Below, in pieces: positions 9,301 to 16,950 of a stretch of 64,000 nucleotides of DNA (within the stretch, counting starts at the first letter, position 1; every line of letters starts with the position of its first letter). The stretch is from Poseidonocella sp. HB161398. GTDB taxonomy: Bacteria > Pseudomonadota > Alphaproteobacteria > Rhodobacterales > Rhodobacteraceae. The DNA lies in assembly GCF_005870025.1 (NCBI RefSeq), contig NZ_VATA01000032.1:1-64000 (forward strand). The letters are read 5' to 3'. The notes beneath the pieces were generated by a model, which made no database searches, had not been told where the DNA came from, and was given only the letters and a program-made list of their open reading frames with translations. Position numbers and translations under genes: made by a program.

Positions 9301-12300
9301 CGCCGCGGCCCGGTCGCGGAACTCCGGGTCCTTCACCTGCAGCGCGTGGATGCCCTCCTCGGCCAGGGCCCGCAGGTCGCCGCCCTGGCGCATCAGGATC
9401 ACCGGCTCGCCATTGACCACCAGCGTCACCGCATTCTCGTTCCCGCTGCCGCGGACATAAGCCAGGAAGGCGCTTTCCGGCAGGGTCAGGACGGGGGTCT
9501 TCAGCACCTCGCGCTTGAGCCCCCAGGGGATCATCGACAGCATCGCCCGCTTCTGCGCCAGCGCCTCGCGGAAGCCGGGGCGGCCATGCGGCGTCCGCTG
9601 GGTCGCGTCGATCGCCGCGCGCAGCCCGGCAAGGTCGGCGCCCGGACGCGTGGCGCGGATCCCGGCCAGGATCTCCTCGATCCGCGCGGGCGAGAGCGGG
9701 CGGCGCGCCTGCTGCGCCACCCGGATCTCCATAAGCACGTCCTGGGGCAGCTGGCTCATCGCCCGGCGATGCCCCTCGGGCACGTTGTCGAGATGGGCGA
9801 AGCGGGCGGCATCGGTGTCGCGGCGCGCGGCCAGGCGCGCGGCGAGCGGGCGGAGCGCCTCCGGCGTGCCCTCGGCGCCCGCCCCGGCCAGGAGCCGCGC
9901 GGCATGGCCGACCGCCGCGGGACCGCCATCGGCCATCGCGGCGTCGAGATCGCGCAGGGCGGCGGGCGGCAGGGCGCGGATCGCGGCGCGCAGCCCCTCG
10001 GGCGCGACCAGGGCCAGGCCGTCGCGGATCCGGGCGGTCTCGATATCCATCTTGCGGACCAGCTCGGCCGCGCCGCTCATCTGCGCGAAGACCCGGTCGG
10101 CGCGCATCCGGTCGCCGGGCAGCAGGCCGCGCAGCCGGTCGCGCAGCGCATCGCCCCCCTCGCCCGCGGCCACCGCCCCGGCGATCTGCCTCCGGGCGGT
10201 CCCCGACAGGCCGGCAAGCTCGTCGGCCGGCATGTCCTTCAGCGCCGCGGCGACCGGGGCGTCGAGACCGGCCAGCAGCTCGCGCCGCGCCGCGCGGATC
10301 TCCGTCTTGCGGGCGCGCCGCGCCGGGGCGTGGGCGGCGTTGGCGTCGAGCAGCACCCGGTCGAAGGCATCGGGATCGAGCCCCGGCATCTTCTGCGCCA
10401 GATCCTGCACGAAGGCGCGGCGCTGGTCGCGCGTGCCCAGCTGGCCGCTATCCATCATGTCGATGAGCTGCCGCGCCGAGGCAGGGTCCATCCCCTCGAG
10501 CTGCCCGCGCAGCGTGCCGGGCATGTCGGGGATGCGGCTGCGCACGGCGGCCATGTCGCGGGCCAGGCTCTCGCTGGAGACATGGGTCTCCACCAGGCCC
10601 GCATTCTGTCCCAGCCAGCGCAGCATCTGCACCTCGCCCGGCGTGGGGTCGCGGCCCGATCCGGCGATCCGGCGCGCCTCCGCCTGGTAGCGCTGGCGGA
10701 ACACGTTCTTGGCCGCGGCCTTGGAGGTGGTCGAGGCGATCTCCTTCAGCCCCGCCTTGCCGAAGCGCTCTGCCGCCTCCTTCCAGCCGCCCTTGAACTT
10801 GCCCTCGGCCAGCTCGAAGAGGATGCCGAAGCCTTCCGAGCTCATCGTGCCGCCCAGCCCCGCGACCAGGTCGGTCATCAGCTCGCGCCCGCCCGGCCCC
10901 AGCGACCGGCCCAGCCGGTTCAGCCGGCCGAGCTTCGCGGGGTCGCGGATATCCGGGTTCAGCCGTCCCGTGAGGCCGCTGGTCAGCCGCGCCGAGATGC
11001 CGGCATTCAGCGCCGCCGAGCCCGCCCCCTTCAGCCCCTGCAGCCCGACATTGCCGAAGCCCGCCGCCAGCCCGTCATCCCAGAGCTTGTCGTTCATCGC
11101 CGCATTGGCCGCACTGCTCGCGCCCGAGGTGATCGCCTCCTGGATGATCGGCGCGGCGGCCTTGCCGAAGCGGTTGTGCATCGCCGCGCCGATCCGGGCG
11201 ACCCGTCCCAGCTGCTCGGCCTTCTGCCCGGCCTGCACCGCGCGCGCCGCACTCGCCCCCTTGCCGAGCGCGCCGCCGATCCCGGCCGTCGCCGCCTCGA
11301 CCGCGGTGGAGGCGATGTCGACGGCCATCTCCTCCCAGCCGTAGCGGCCGCCGCGCATGCCCGCCTTGACGGTGATCGTCGCCGCCCCCGAGATCAGCGC
11401 GGTCAGGATCCCCGCCGCGACCAGGTTGACCCCCGGGATGAAGAGCAGCGCCACCGAAACGATCACCGCCAGCGCGGTGATGGCGCCGGTCAGGATGCTT
11501 TCCTGGCGGTTGATCTCGGTCTGGTAGAGCCCGGCCGTGGTCTTCACCCGGTCCGCCAGGGTCGACATCGGCGGTCCCTCGCCGCGCAGGGTGCCGTCGC
11601 CGCGCATGCCGAAGCGGCGGACATCGGGGTGCCAGTCGCCATTGGGCAGGCGCAGCGGCTGCGGCAGGGTGCGGCCGTCGGGCACCAGCCCCTTCTCCTG
11701 CGCCTCCGCCAGCCCGGCCCGCGCCGCCTCCTCCATCCGCGCGTCGAGCGCCGCCCGGTCGCCGTCGAGCATGGCGGCCTCGGGCGTGCCCTCCATCGTG
11801 TGCTCGGCGATGAAGCCGGTGCCCTCCTCGCGCTGCTGGCGGTAGCGCATCTGCGCCAGCGCCTCGTGGTCCATCGCGTCCTCGGGATCGCCCTCGAGCG
11901 ACAGCTCGGCATCCATCCAGTCGTCGCCGGACAGCTCGCTGGCGGCGACGCGGCGGGCGTACTGGCCATGGGTCTCGCCCATCGGATTGCCGTTGGCGTC
12001 CCGGCGCTGCTGGTCCAGCTCCCAGCGGCTGCGGCCGCCCAGCACGTTCTGCACCAGCGCCTCGTTGGTGCCGCCGCCATCGGCGGCCAGCGCCATGCCG
12101 GTATCGATGGAGATGCGGCCGTCGCCGACGATCTGCCGGCCGGCCTCGTAGAACTCCTGCCCCTCGCGGGCGAATTGCCGCCCGAGCCGCTGGCCGAGGC
12201 GGGCCTGGATCGCCGCCGGTTCCATCCCCTCGGTCTCGATGCCCATATGGCCCGCGGTCAGGCGCAGGAACTCCTCGTGCTCGCGCTGCGCGTCGGCCCA

Positions 12301-15300
12301 GTCATCGGCCATCTGGGCGCGCTGGCGCGGGCTGGCGCGCAGCCAGCGCACGCGCATCTGGGCGTACTTGGTGTCGGAGAAATCTTCGTTGAGCTGGTTC
12401 GTCTCGTTGACCGACAGCGAGTAGCCCGAGCGGGAGACGCGGTTGTAGGTCGCCGCCGCCCGGAGTGCGCGCGCCTCGTTCGAGGTCGCGCCATGCATGA
12501 TGATGGCGCGGTTGTAATCGGCCACCGACTGCGCGGGCGACACGCGGTAGACGCCCGTCTCGGGGTCGTAGCTGCGCGCCTGCGGCTCCTCGCCCGAGCG
12601 GTAGGCGACCTCGGGCCGCGCCTCGACCTGGTCCTCCAGATAGGCGTCATGGCGGCGGGTGCGGAATTCGCGCGGGCGGTTGAGATAGTCGACGACGCTG
12701 CTGCGCGCGGCATCGAGATCGGCCGCCCGCTCGGCGCGCTCTTCCGCGTCGCGGGTCTCTTCGCGGCGGATCTCCGCCTCGCGCGCCTGGCGGGCCTCGT
12801 CGGTCTCCGGCGGGGCGGGCGGTTCGGCGGGGGCGGGCTCCGGTTCCGCCGCCGCGGGGGCCGCGGCATCCGCGGCAGGCTCCGGCGCCGTCGCTCCGGC
12901 CGCCGGGGCGGCCGCCTCCCTGTCCGAGGGCGGGGCCGGTTCCGGCTGCGGCAGCTGCCCCGGCGAAAGCGAGGGCCGGCCCTCCTCGCGCGGGGCCGGC
13001 CCGTCCCGGCGGATCGTCTCGCGCGTGCCGGGCGGGCGCTCGGCGATCTGGGCGAATTCCATCACCGCCGCATCCTGCATCGCCTGCATCAGGGCGGGCG
13101 GCACATGGGTCATGCCGGCGCGCTGGAATTCCTGGCGGATCAGCGTCTCCATGCCCTCGCCCGCGGCGAGCTGCTCCTGCTGGCTCTTCGAGCGCAGCGC
13201 GCTGAAATGCTGCTCCATCCGCAGCGCCAGGGCGCGCTCGGGCTGGCCGTTGACATAGGCGGTGGCGATATCCGCCTTCGGCCCGTCCAGCCGGTCGCGC
13301 AGGCTCTGGCCCAGCTCCTCGCGCTCTTCGGGCGACATCACCTCGGCCGAGACCTCGTCGGCGGTCAGGCTGGCGCTGAGCGCCTCGACCGCGTCGTCGT
13401 CCAGCCCGTCGAACCAGCCCGCCTCGTTGATCAGGTTCTGCTTGCCCTCCGAACGCTCCGAGGCGCTGGTCGAGAACAGCGCGAGGACGTCGTCGCGCTC
13501 GTCCTCGTCCATCCTGTCGCGGATCAGGTCCTGCAGCGGCGTCCCGCCGCGGCTGTTCCTCTCGGCCCAGGCCTCCTCGGCCGCGAGCGGACCGGGCCAG
13601 GGCGTGCTCAGCGCCATGACCACCTCGTCCTCGTCGGGATCGGTCCGGTAGAGCTCGTAGAGCATCACCGCCGGCGACAGCGCCATGCCGAGCGCGATCT
13701 CCCCGCCGCCATACTGCTCCGGCAGGGCGCGGTAGACCCGGTTGCCGCGGGTCAGCGCATCGCCTGCCGCGCCGGTGCGGATCTGGTGGAAGACCTTCCC
13801 CGCCCCGTCGGTCAGGTAGGATCCCTCCGCCTCGGACGCCGCGCCGCCGAGCTGCTCGGACATGCCGTTGACCCGCGAGAGATAGCCGTTCCACTCGCCG
13901 CCGATGACGGTGTTGAGATAGTTGACGACCGCCATCTCGATATTGCTGAAGCGCTGGTCCTTGTCGGTATTCGGACCGAGCAGCCGTTCCGAGACCTCGG
14001 CGGCATGCTCGCGGACCGCGGGCAGGCAGTCGTCCATGCCCTCGTCCCAGACGCCGGTATAGGCGATGCCGGTGCGGATGACGTCGTAGCGGACCAGCAT
14101 CTCGGCGTCGCGCAGGGTCTGGACGCCCTGGCTGGCGGATTTGGCGATCTGGGCGGCCTGCTGGCGGAACCCCTCCTGCGCCCCGGCCAGCGCCTCGGCG
14201 GCCTGCTGCGCGACCGAGGCGATCTGGCCGTCGCGCAGCTTGGCGAGGCTCTCCTCGGCCTGGGCGAAGCGCTCCAGCAGGTCGACCGAGTCCAAAAACT
14301 TGCCCTCGGCCACCAGCGGGCGCAGCCGCTCCACCAGGCCGGGATACTGCGCCACCAGCCCGGCCAGGCCGGAGTCCAGCGCCGCCTCCACCTGCCGGGC
14401 CTGGTCGCGGAGCCCCTTCTCGATCTGCTCCCCGGCCTCGCGCAGCCCCTTGTTGATGCCGTGGACGATGCCCTTCTCGCTGGCGGGGTTCAGCCTCTCG
14501 CGTTCGAGATGGCGGTACTTGCCCTCGAGCTGGTTGACGATCGCCAGCTTGGCCTCGTCCATCTGCCAGGCTTCGAAACGCACATTGGTCTCGAGATGGG
14601 GCAGGAATTCCTCTTCGTCCTCCTCCTCGGCGGCCATCGTCGGCGCGGCCAGCCCGAAGGTCATGTCATAGAGCCGCGCCAGGTTCTCCCGGCTGGTCAG
14701 GTTGTCCCGCGTCTCCTGGTTGGCCTCGACATAGGCCGTGCGGTGCTGTTCGGTCAGCGGACCGAGCGCGGCATTGCACTGCATGTTCCCGAACTGGGAC
14801 AGGCGGTTGTCCGGATAGTCCTGCATCAGCTCCGAGGACAGCGCCGCACCGGCCGCCTCGAAGGTCCTGAAATCGGTGCCCTCGCCCTCGCCCTCTCCGC
14901 CGCCCTCGCCCTCGCCCTCGCCCTCGCTCTCCTCGGGCGCCGCGCTTTCCAGCCCGGTCTCGATCATCTGAGGCTGGATCGCCGAGGGCAGCGCGGCGAT
15001 GCGCTCTGCCGCGGTCGCGGCATGCACTTCCATCGCCGCGTCCATCGCCGTGCGGGCGTCATCGAGCACCTGCGGCGCGTCGCGGAACAGCCGGTCCTGG
15101 ATGGTCACGTCGGTCTCGACCGCGACCTCCTCCATCGTGCCCACCGCCACGTCGCGGTGCTGGATGATCTTGACCTGCTGCTCGGTGATCTCCGCCCTCA
15201 GCGCCGCCAGGACCGAGACCCGCGCGGCCTCGACCCGGGCGAGCGCGCTGCCCACGAGCCCCGGCACGCGGTCGGCCATCGCCTCGATCTGGCCGCGGGT

Positions 15301-15981
15301 GTGGAAGGACAGCCCGCCGGTCTCGTGGACCACCAGCCGCTGCGCCTCGCGGGCCCGGTCGGCCACGCGGTTGAGACCCTGCTGGATATTGGCGTGATGC
15401 GCCTCGGGGGTCAGCCCGGTCGATTGCAGAACCTTGTCGCGCTTGCGCAGCGCGCTGGCGGGCGGTCCCGGCACGACCGGCGTGACGATGGCGTTCAGGT
15501 CGGGCGCCGGCACCGGCGGAAGCGGCGGCGGCGCCACCGGGCGGAAGGCCTGCTGGGCGCCCCCGCCGCCGCGCCCGCCGCCCTCCTGCCCGCCTTCGGA
15601 GCCGCCGCCGGCCTGCTGCGCGCCTTCCTCCGCGGCGGCCTCCCCGCCCTCGGTGGCCTCCTCTGCGCCCTCTTCCGCGGCCGCGCCGGCGCCGTCTCCG
15701 CCGCCCGCGCCGCCGCCATCGGCCGCCCCGGCCGCCCCGCCTTCGGGCGCGGCGGGCGCCTCGGCCTCTTCGGTTTCGCCGGACAGGGCGTCGCGCGCCG
15801 CCCGCCCGGCCGCGGCCGCGTCGCGCATCGCCAGGGGATCGGGCGCGGTCTGCTCGCCCAGCGTGCCGGAAAGGCTGACCGGCAGGCCGGGGCGCGGCGG
15901 GGCCGCCTGCGGCGCGGCCACCGCGCCCTGCCCGGCCTCCGTGCCGGAGACCGGCGCGGCGCGCTTTTCCGCGGTCCGCAT
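6370..15981 (-). CDS. Giant eCIS-linked protein (3203 aa), probable cargo/effector
   Basis: This is the last and largest gene of the eCIS operon, the position of Afp18-type toxins. Residues 1-145 are low-complexity Pro/Ala/Gly/Glu. A Glu-Gly repeat lies near 350-370 and a Pro/Ala/Glu linker near 990-1085. The long remainder is helical and charged. A hydrophobic Gly/Ala-rich block at about 1496-1543, followed by a GxxG-rich stretch to about 1640, resembles membrane-active segments of large toxins. E2208-E2209-x-x-H2212-x-x-Q, with EIDAQ about 45 residues later, resembles a degenerate zincin motif. Near the C-terminus, ALDSKNGEGAFTDDQ (D3042, K3044, Q3054, with Y3058) fits a (D/E)xK...Q restriction-endonuclease-fold toxin. 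No DUF4157 HExxH is visible. Starts at ATG 15981, 12 bases after the preceding gene. A tape-measure role is the main alternative. Family membership was not confirmed by search. Confidence 0.6.
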   Translation of the reverse strand: MRTAEKRAAPVSGTEAGQGAVAAPQAAPPRPGLPVSLSGTLGEQTAPDPLAMRDAAAAGRAARDALSGETEEAEAPAAPEGGAAGAADGGGAGGGDGAGAAAEEGAEEATEGGEAAAEEGAQQAGGGSEGGQEGGGRGGGGAQQAFRPVAPPPLPPVPAPDLNAIVTPVVPGPPASALRKRDKVLQSTGLTPEAHHANIQQGLNRVADRAREAQRLVVHETGGLSFHTRGQIEAMADRVPGLVGSALARVEAARVSVLAALRAEITEQQVKIIQHRDVAVGTMEEVAVETDVTIQDRLFRDAPQVLDDARTAMDAAMEVHAATAAERIAALPSAIQPQMIETGLESAAPEESEGEGEGEGGGEGEGEGTDFRTFEAAGAALSSELMQDYPDNRLSQFGNMQCNAALGPLTEQHRTAYVEANQETRDNLTSRENLARLYDMTFGLAAPTMAAEEEDEEEFLPHLETNVRFEAWQMDEAKLAIVNQLEGKYRHLERERLNPASEKGIVHGINKGLREAGEQIEKGLRDQARQVEAALDSGLAGLVAQYPGLVERLRPLVAEGKFLDSVDLLERFAQAEESLAKLRDGQIASVAQQAAEALAGAQEGFRQQAAQIAKSASQGVQTLRDAEMLVRYDVIRTGIAYTGVWDEGMDDCLPAVREHAAEVSERLLGPNTDKDQRFSNIEMAVVNYLNTVIGGEWNGYLSRVNGMSEQLGGAASEAEGSYLTDGAGKVFHQIRTGAAGDALTRGNRVYRALPEQYGGGEIALGMALSPAVMLYELYRTDPDEDEVVMALSTPWPGPLAAEEAWAERNSRGGTPLQDLIRDRMDEDERDDVLALFSTSASERSEGKQNLINEAGWFDGLDDDAVEALSASLTADEVSAEVMSPEEREELGQSLRDRLDGPKADIATAYVNGQPERALALRMEQHFSALRSKSQQEQLAAGEGMETLIRQEFQRAGMTHVPPALMQAMQDAAVMEFAQIAERPPGTRETIRRDGPAPREEGRPSLSPGQLPQPEPAPPSDREAAAPAAGATAPEPAADAAAPAAAEPEPAPAEPPAPPETDEARQAREAEIRREETRDAEERAERAADLDAARSSVVDYLNRPREFRTRRHDAYLEDQVEARPEVAYRSGEEPQARSYDPETGVYRVSPAQSVADYNRAIIMHGATSNEARALRAAATYNRVSRSGYSLSVNETNQLNEDFSDTKYAQMRVRWLRASPRQRAQMADDWADAQREHEEFLRLTAGHMGIETEGMEPAAIQARLGQRLGRQFAREGQEFYEAGRQIVGDGRISIDTGMALAADGGGTNEALVQNVLGGRSRWELDQQRRDANGNPMGETHGQYARRVAASELSGDDWMDAELSLEGDPEDAMDHEALAQMRYRQQREEGTGFIAEHTMEGTPEAAMLDGDRAALDARMEEAARAGLAEAQEKGLVPDGRTLPQPLRLPNGDWHPDVRRFGMRGDGTLRGEGPPMSTLADRVKTTAGLYQTEINRQESILTGAITALAVIVSVALLFIPGVNLVAAGILTALISGAATITVKAGMRGGRYGWEEMAVDIASTAVEAATAGIGGALGKGASAARAVQAGQKAEQLGRVARIGAAMHNRFGKAAAPIIQEAITSGASSAANAAMNDKLWDDGLAAGFGNVGLQGLKGAGSAALNAGISARLTSGLTGRLNPDIRDPAKLGRLNRLGRSLGPGGRELMTDLVAGLGGTMSSEGFGILFELAEGKFKGGWKEAAERFGKAGLKEIASTTSKAAAKNVFRQRYQAEARRIAGSGRDPTPGEVQMLRWLGQNAGLVETHVSSESLARDMAAVRSRIPDMPGTLRGQLEGMDPASARQLIDMMDSGQLGTRDQRRAFVQDLAQKMPGLDPDAFDRVLLDANAAHAPARRARKTEIRAARRELLAGLDAPVAAALKDMPADELAGLSGTARRQIAGAVAAGEGGDALRDRLRGLLPGDRMRADRVFAQMSGAAELVRKMDIETARIRDGLALVAPEGLRAAIRALPPAALRDLDAAMADGGPAAVGHAARLLAGAGAEGTPEALRPLAARLAARRDTDAARFAHLDNVPEGHRRAMSQLPQDVLMEIRVAQQARRPLSPARIEEILAGIRATRPGADLAGLRAAIDATQRTPHGRPGFREALAQKRAMLSMIPWGLKREVLKTPVLTLPESAFLAYVRGSGNENAVTLVVNGEPVILMRQGGDLRALAEEGIHALQVKDPEFRDRAAALEEAQLARWDDLPLDRKIETYRHKMDIEIDAQRRIIARLDRQAALSRWPKARERARIQLAAAEQALASLQTRRGRADAVPEADLRRMLAGEIAPPAWLAQPARLFNKDFQPPELHKATEGVSRALRDLGNATPEGQRGALSRLVEFMHGALPQADLEAALKDTLKARADPENAGLPVETLLMVRLLEGAGAGADLQDFDKLRQRLLDTVLPKSATDADRAVVRRILDNTLEIRPAEGDLAYAKLALLTQLSTMARGFPGKSDLLQRMAELSDPASPVYDKVRGDPAFPQLLAQMLRSQTGRETNLRAKGAPALSLGTTTQALGDSLSRLAALDLDVGLLARAAEVANGIREHGQNPAGLDDLHAILAHNAEHPGRQLDVGAMLGIVQGYPPNRRNDMLGRLADLVRGYDTMQVGEGDALRRVTARQVNDYMQAALKDPRFRDSLMTLALRSGGDSGLKPAEVVALLDQATIGQRPQEDFETRMAKAFTDGDPGDLAAKALFASLQEGASSPAKQFAGGLVLKSEADARAIIQRMDVLTHAAIFSVLGAERMPSSFSLFVGDFLKSIRSDYDAASSPNARGKVIEEGLRQFVRGAIADTVESMMRSEAPLGRIMGEMSPLGRQALMGLVLRGEIRDQTNPAGLPRLADLPVEVRAEVERAKLLLLQIELGVAEAFGDSIAPETVMAAINRGILNLATTEKGSLMEAQVENILSLGGRLGPADTPDAAAVRKVFDTFERRGVSDPVEPEADGTVLRTGDTYADGKKLGRAEFVSDDQEPRRGDPRFVPRSADHVARIGEGAEDLPPQLRRGREYALDSKNGEGAFTDDQFRRYVVEMFKSMAAGDVAGGSIFGPGKLKGLIYISNSDANMVEAREKAQKILRQMFREIHDDHGGDLVVTTGEIRVNLTKEYGITLADLAARLDGFDIQFGRIGQTGAGPGGAARVQAGAFSLIREEGEDSMQALLDRLIRDEETGPGS
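14881..14931 (-). repeat. Tandem hexanucleotide repeat coding a Glu-Gly run
   Basis: Repeats of the unit CCCTCG on the plus strand, broken once, encode alternating Glu-Gly in the giant protein (about residues 351-368). It is an in-frame repeat, so slippage by whole units would change linker length without breaking the gene. Confidence 0.8.
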
Positions 15982-15993
15982 CCCCGCCCCCGC

Positions 15994-16950
15994 TCAGTGC
16001 CGCACCTGCCCCTCGGACAGGGGCAGGCGCAGGATGAGGGGCTCGACCAGGCGGAAGACCTTGGGCATCCAGACCCACCGCTCGCCGAGGAAGACCAGGC
16101 CGTCCATCAGGCGCGTGCCGCCATCCGGTTCGGTCCCGCGCCAGGCCAGCCAGATGCGGCCCGGATCCATCCAGCCCGCGATCTTGCGGTAGCCGCCGGG
16201 AAAGCCGTCGCTCAGCTCGTTCGACCAGCGGAAGGCGCCGGCCGGCGCGGCGATCAGCGCATCCGCCGCGACCGGCTCCAGCCGCGGATAGCGCCCGGGC
16301 AGCCCGCCCTGGCGCACCGCCTCCCAGAGCTCGGGCACGATGCTGGCATGGAAGGCGGCGGCGCAGTCCTCCTCGGTCGGGGCCAGCCGGGCGCGCAGCG
16401 CGGGATCCGCCATCGCGTTGACCAGCTCCAGCACCGCCTCCGACAGCGCCCGCCCGGTCGCCAGCATCTCGTAGCGCGCGGTGGCCAGGTCGCCCAGCCG
16501 CAGGAGCGCCAGGTCGACCTCCTCGCGCAGGAGCCCCGAGGCGCCGTCGCGCACCCGTTCGACATCGCGGATCAGGTCGATGCGCTCGGTCTCGACCGCC
16601 GCCCAGACGCCGAAGAGGCAGCGCCGGTCGTCGCTTTCGCGCAGCGCCGCGGAGACGTCGGCGGGGCTGAGCGCCTGCAGCGCCCGGGCGATCCGGCCGC
16701 GCAGCTCCGGCGGCACGGTGGCGACCTCCAGAAGGCGCAGCCGCACGACCGGGTTGAAGCTGTACTGGATCACCGGCAGCGTGCCGTACCAGGTCCAGTT
16801 GGCGATCTCGGGCTCGCCGGCGACGATCGGCGCGGTCACGGTGCCGGTCTCGGCCTGGGTGAAGCCCAGCTCTTCCAGGGTCCGGGCGATCGCGGCAAAG
16901 GCGGTATCCGGCGGCAGCACCAGCGTCTGGGGGATGCGGATGTCGTTCAT
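15994..16950 (-). CDS. eCIS-associated protein of unknown function (318 aa)
   Basis: The protein starts MNDIRIPQTLVLPPDTAFAA and shows no signal peptide, membrane helix or known motif. Recognisable features are an N-terminal NWTWYGTLPVIQYSFNP segment, a helical middle (about 90-200) and a Trp-rich C-terminal third with GRIWLAWRGTEPDG and ERWVWMPKVFR. The start overlaps the ATPase stop by four bases (ATGA), and the giant gene follows 12 bases after its stop, so the three are likely translated together. Its place between ATPase and cargo candidate would suit an adaptor or cargo chaperone, but this is inference from position only. Confidence 0.7.
   Translation of the reverse strand: MNDIRIPQTLVLPPDTAFAAIARTLEELGFTQAETGTVTAPIVAGEPEIANWTWYGTLPVIQYSFNPVVRLRLLEVATVPPELRGRIARALQALSPADVSAALRESDDRRCLFGVWAAVETERIDLIRDVERVRDGASGLLREEVDLALLRLGDLATARYEMLATGRALSEAVLELVNAMADPALRARLAPTEEDCAAAFHASIVPELWEAVRQGGLPGRYPRLEPVAADALIAAPAGAFRWSNELSDGFPGGYRKIAGWMDPGRIWLAWRGTEPDGGTRLMDGLVFLGERWVWMPKVFRLVEPLILRLPLSEGQVRH

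Noticed and set aside
9200-9430. DUF4157 metallopeptidase domain in the giant protein
   Set aside because: DUF4157 needs HExxH; only EExxH is present. It is kept as a weak zincin-like finding rather than called as that family.
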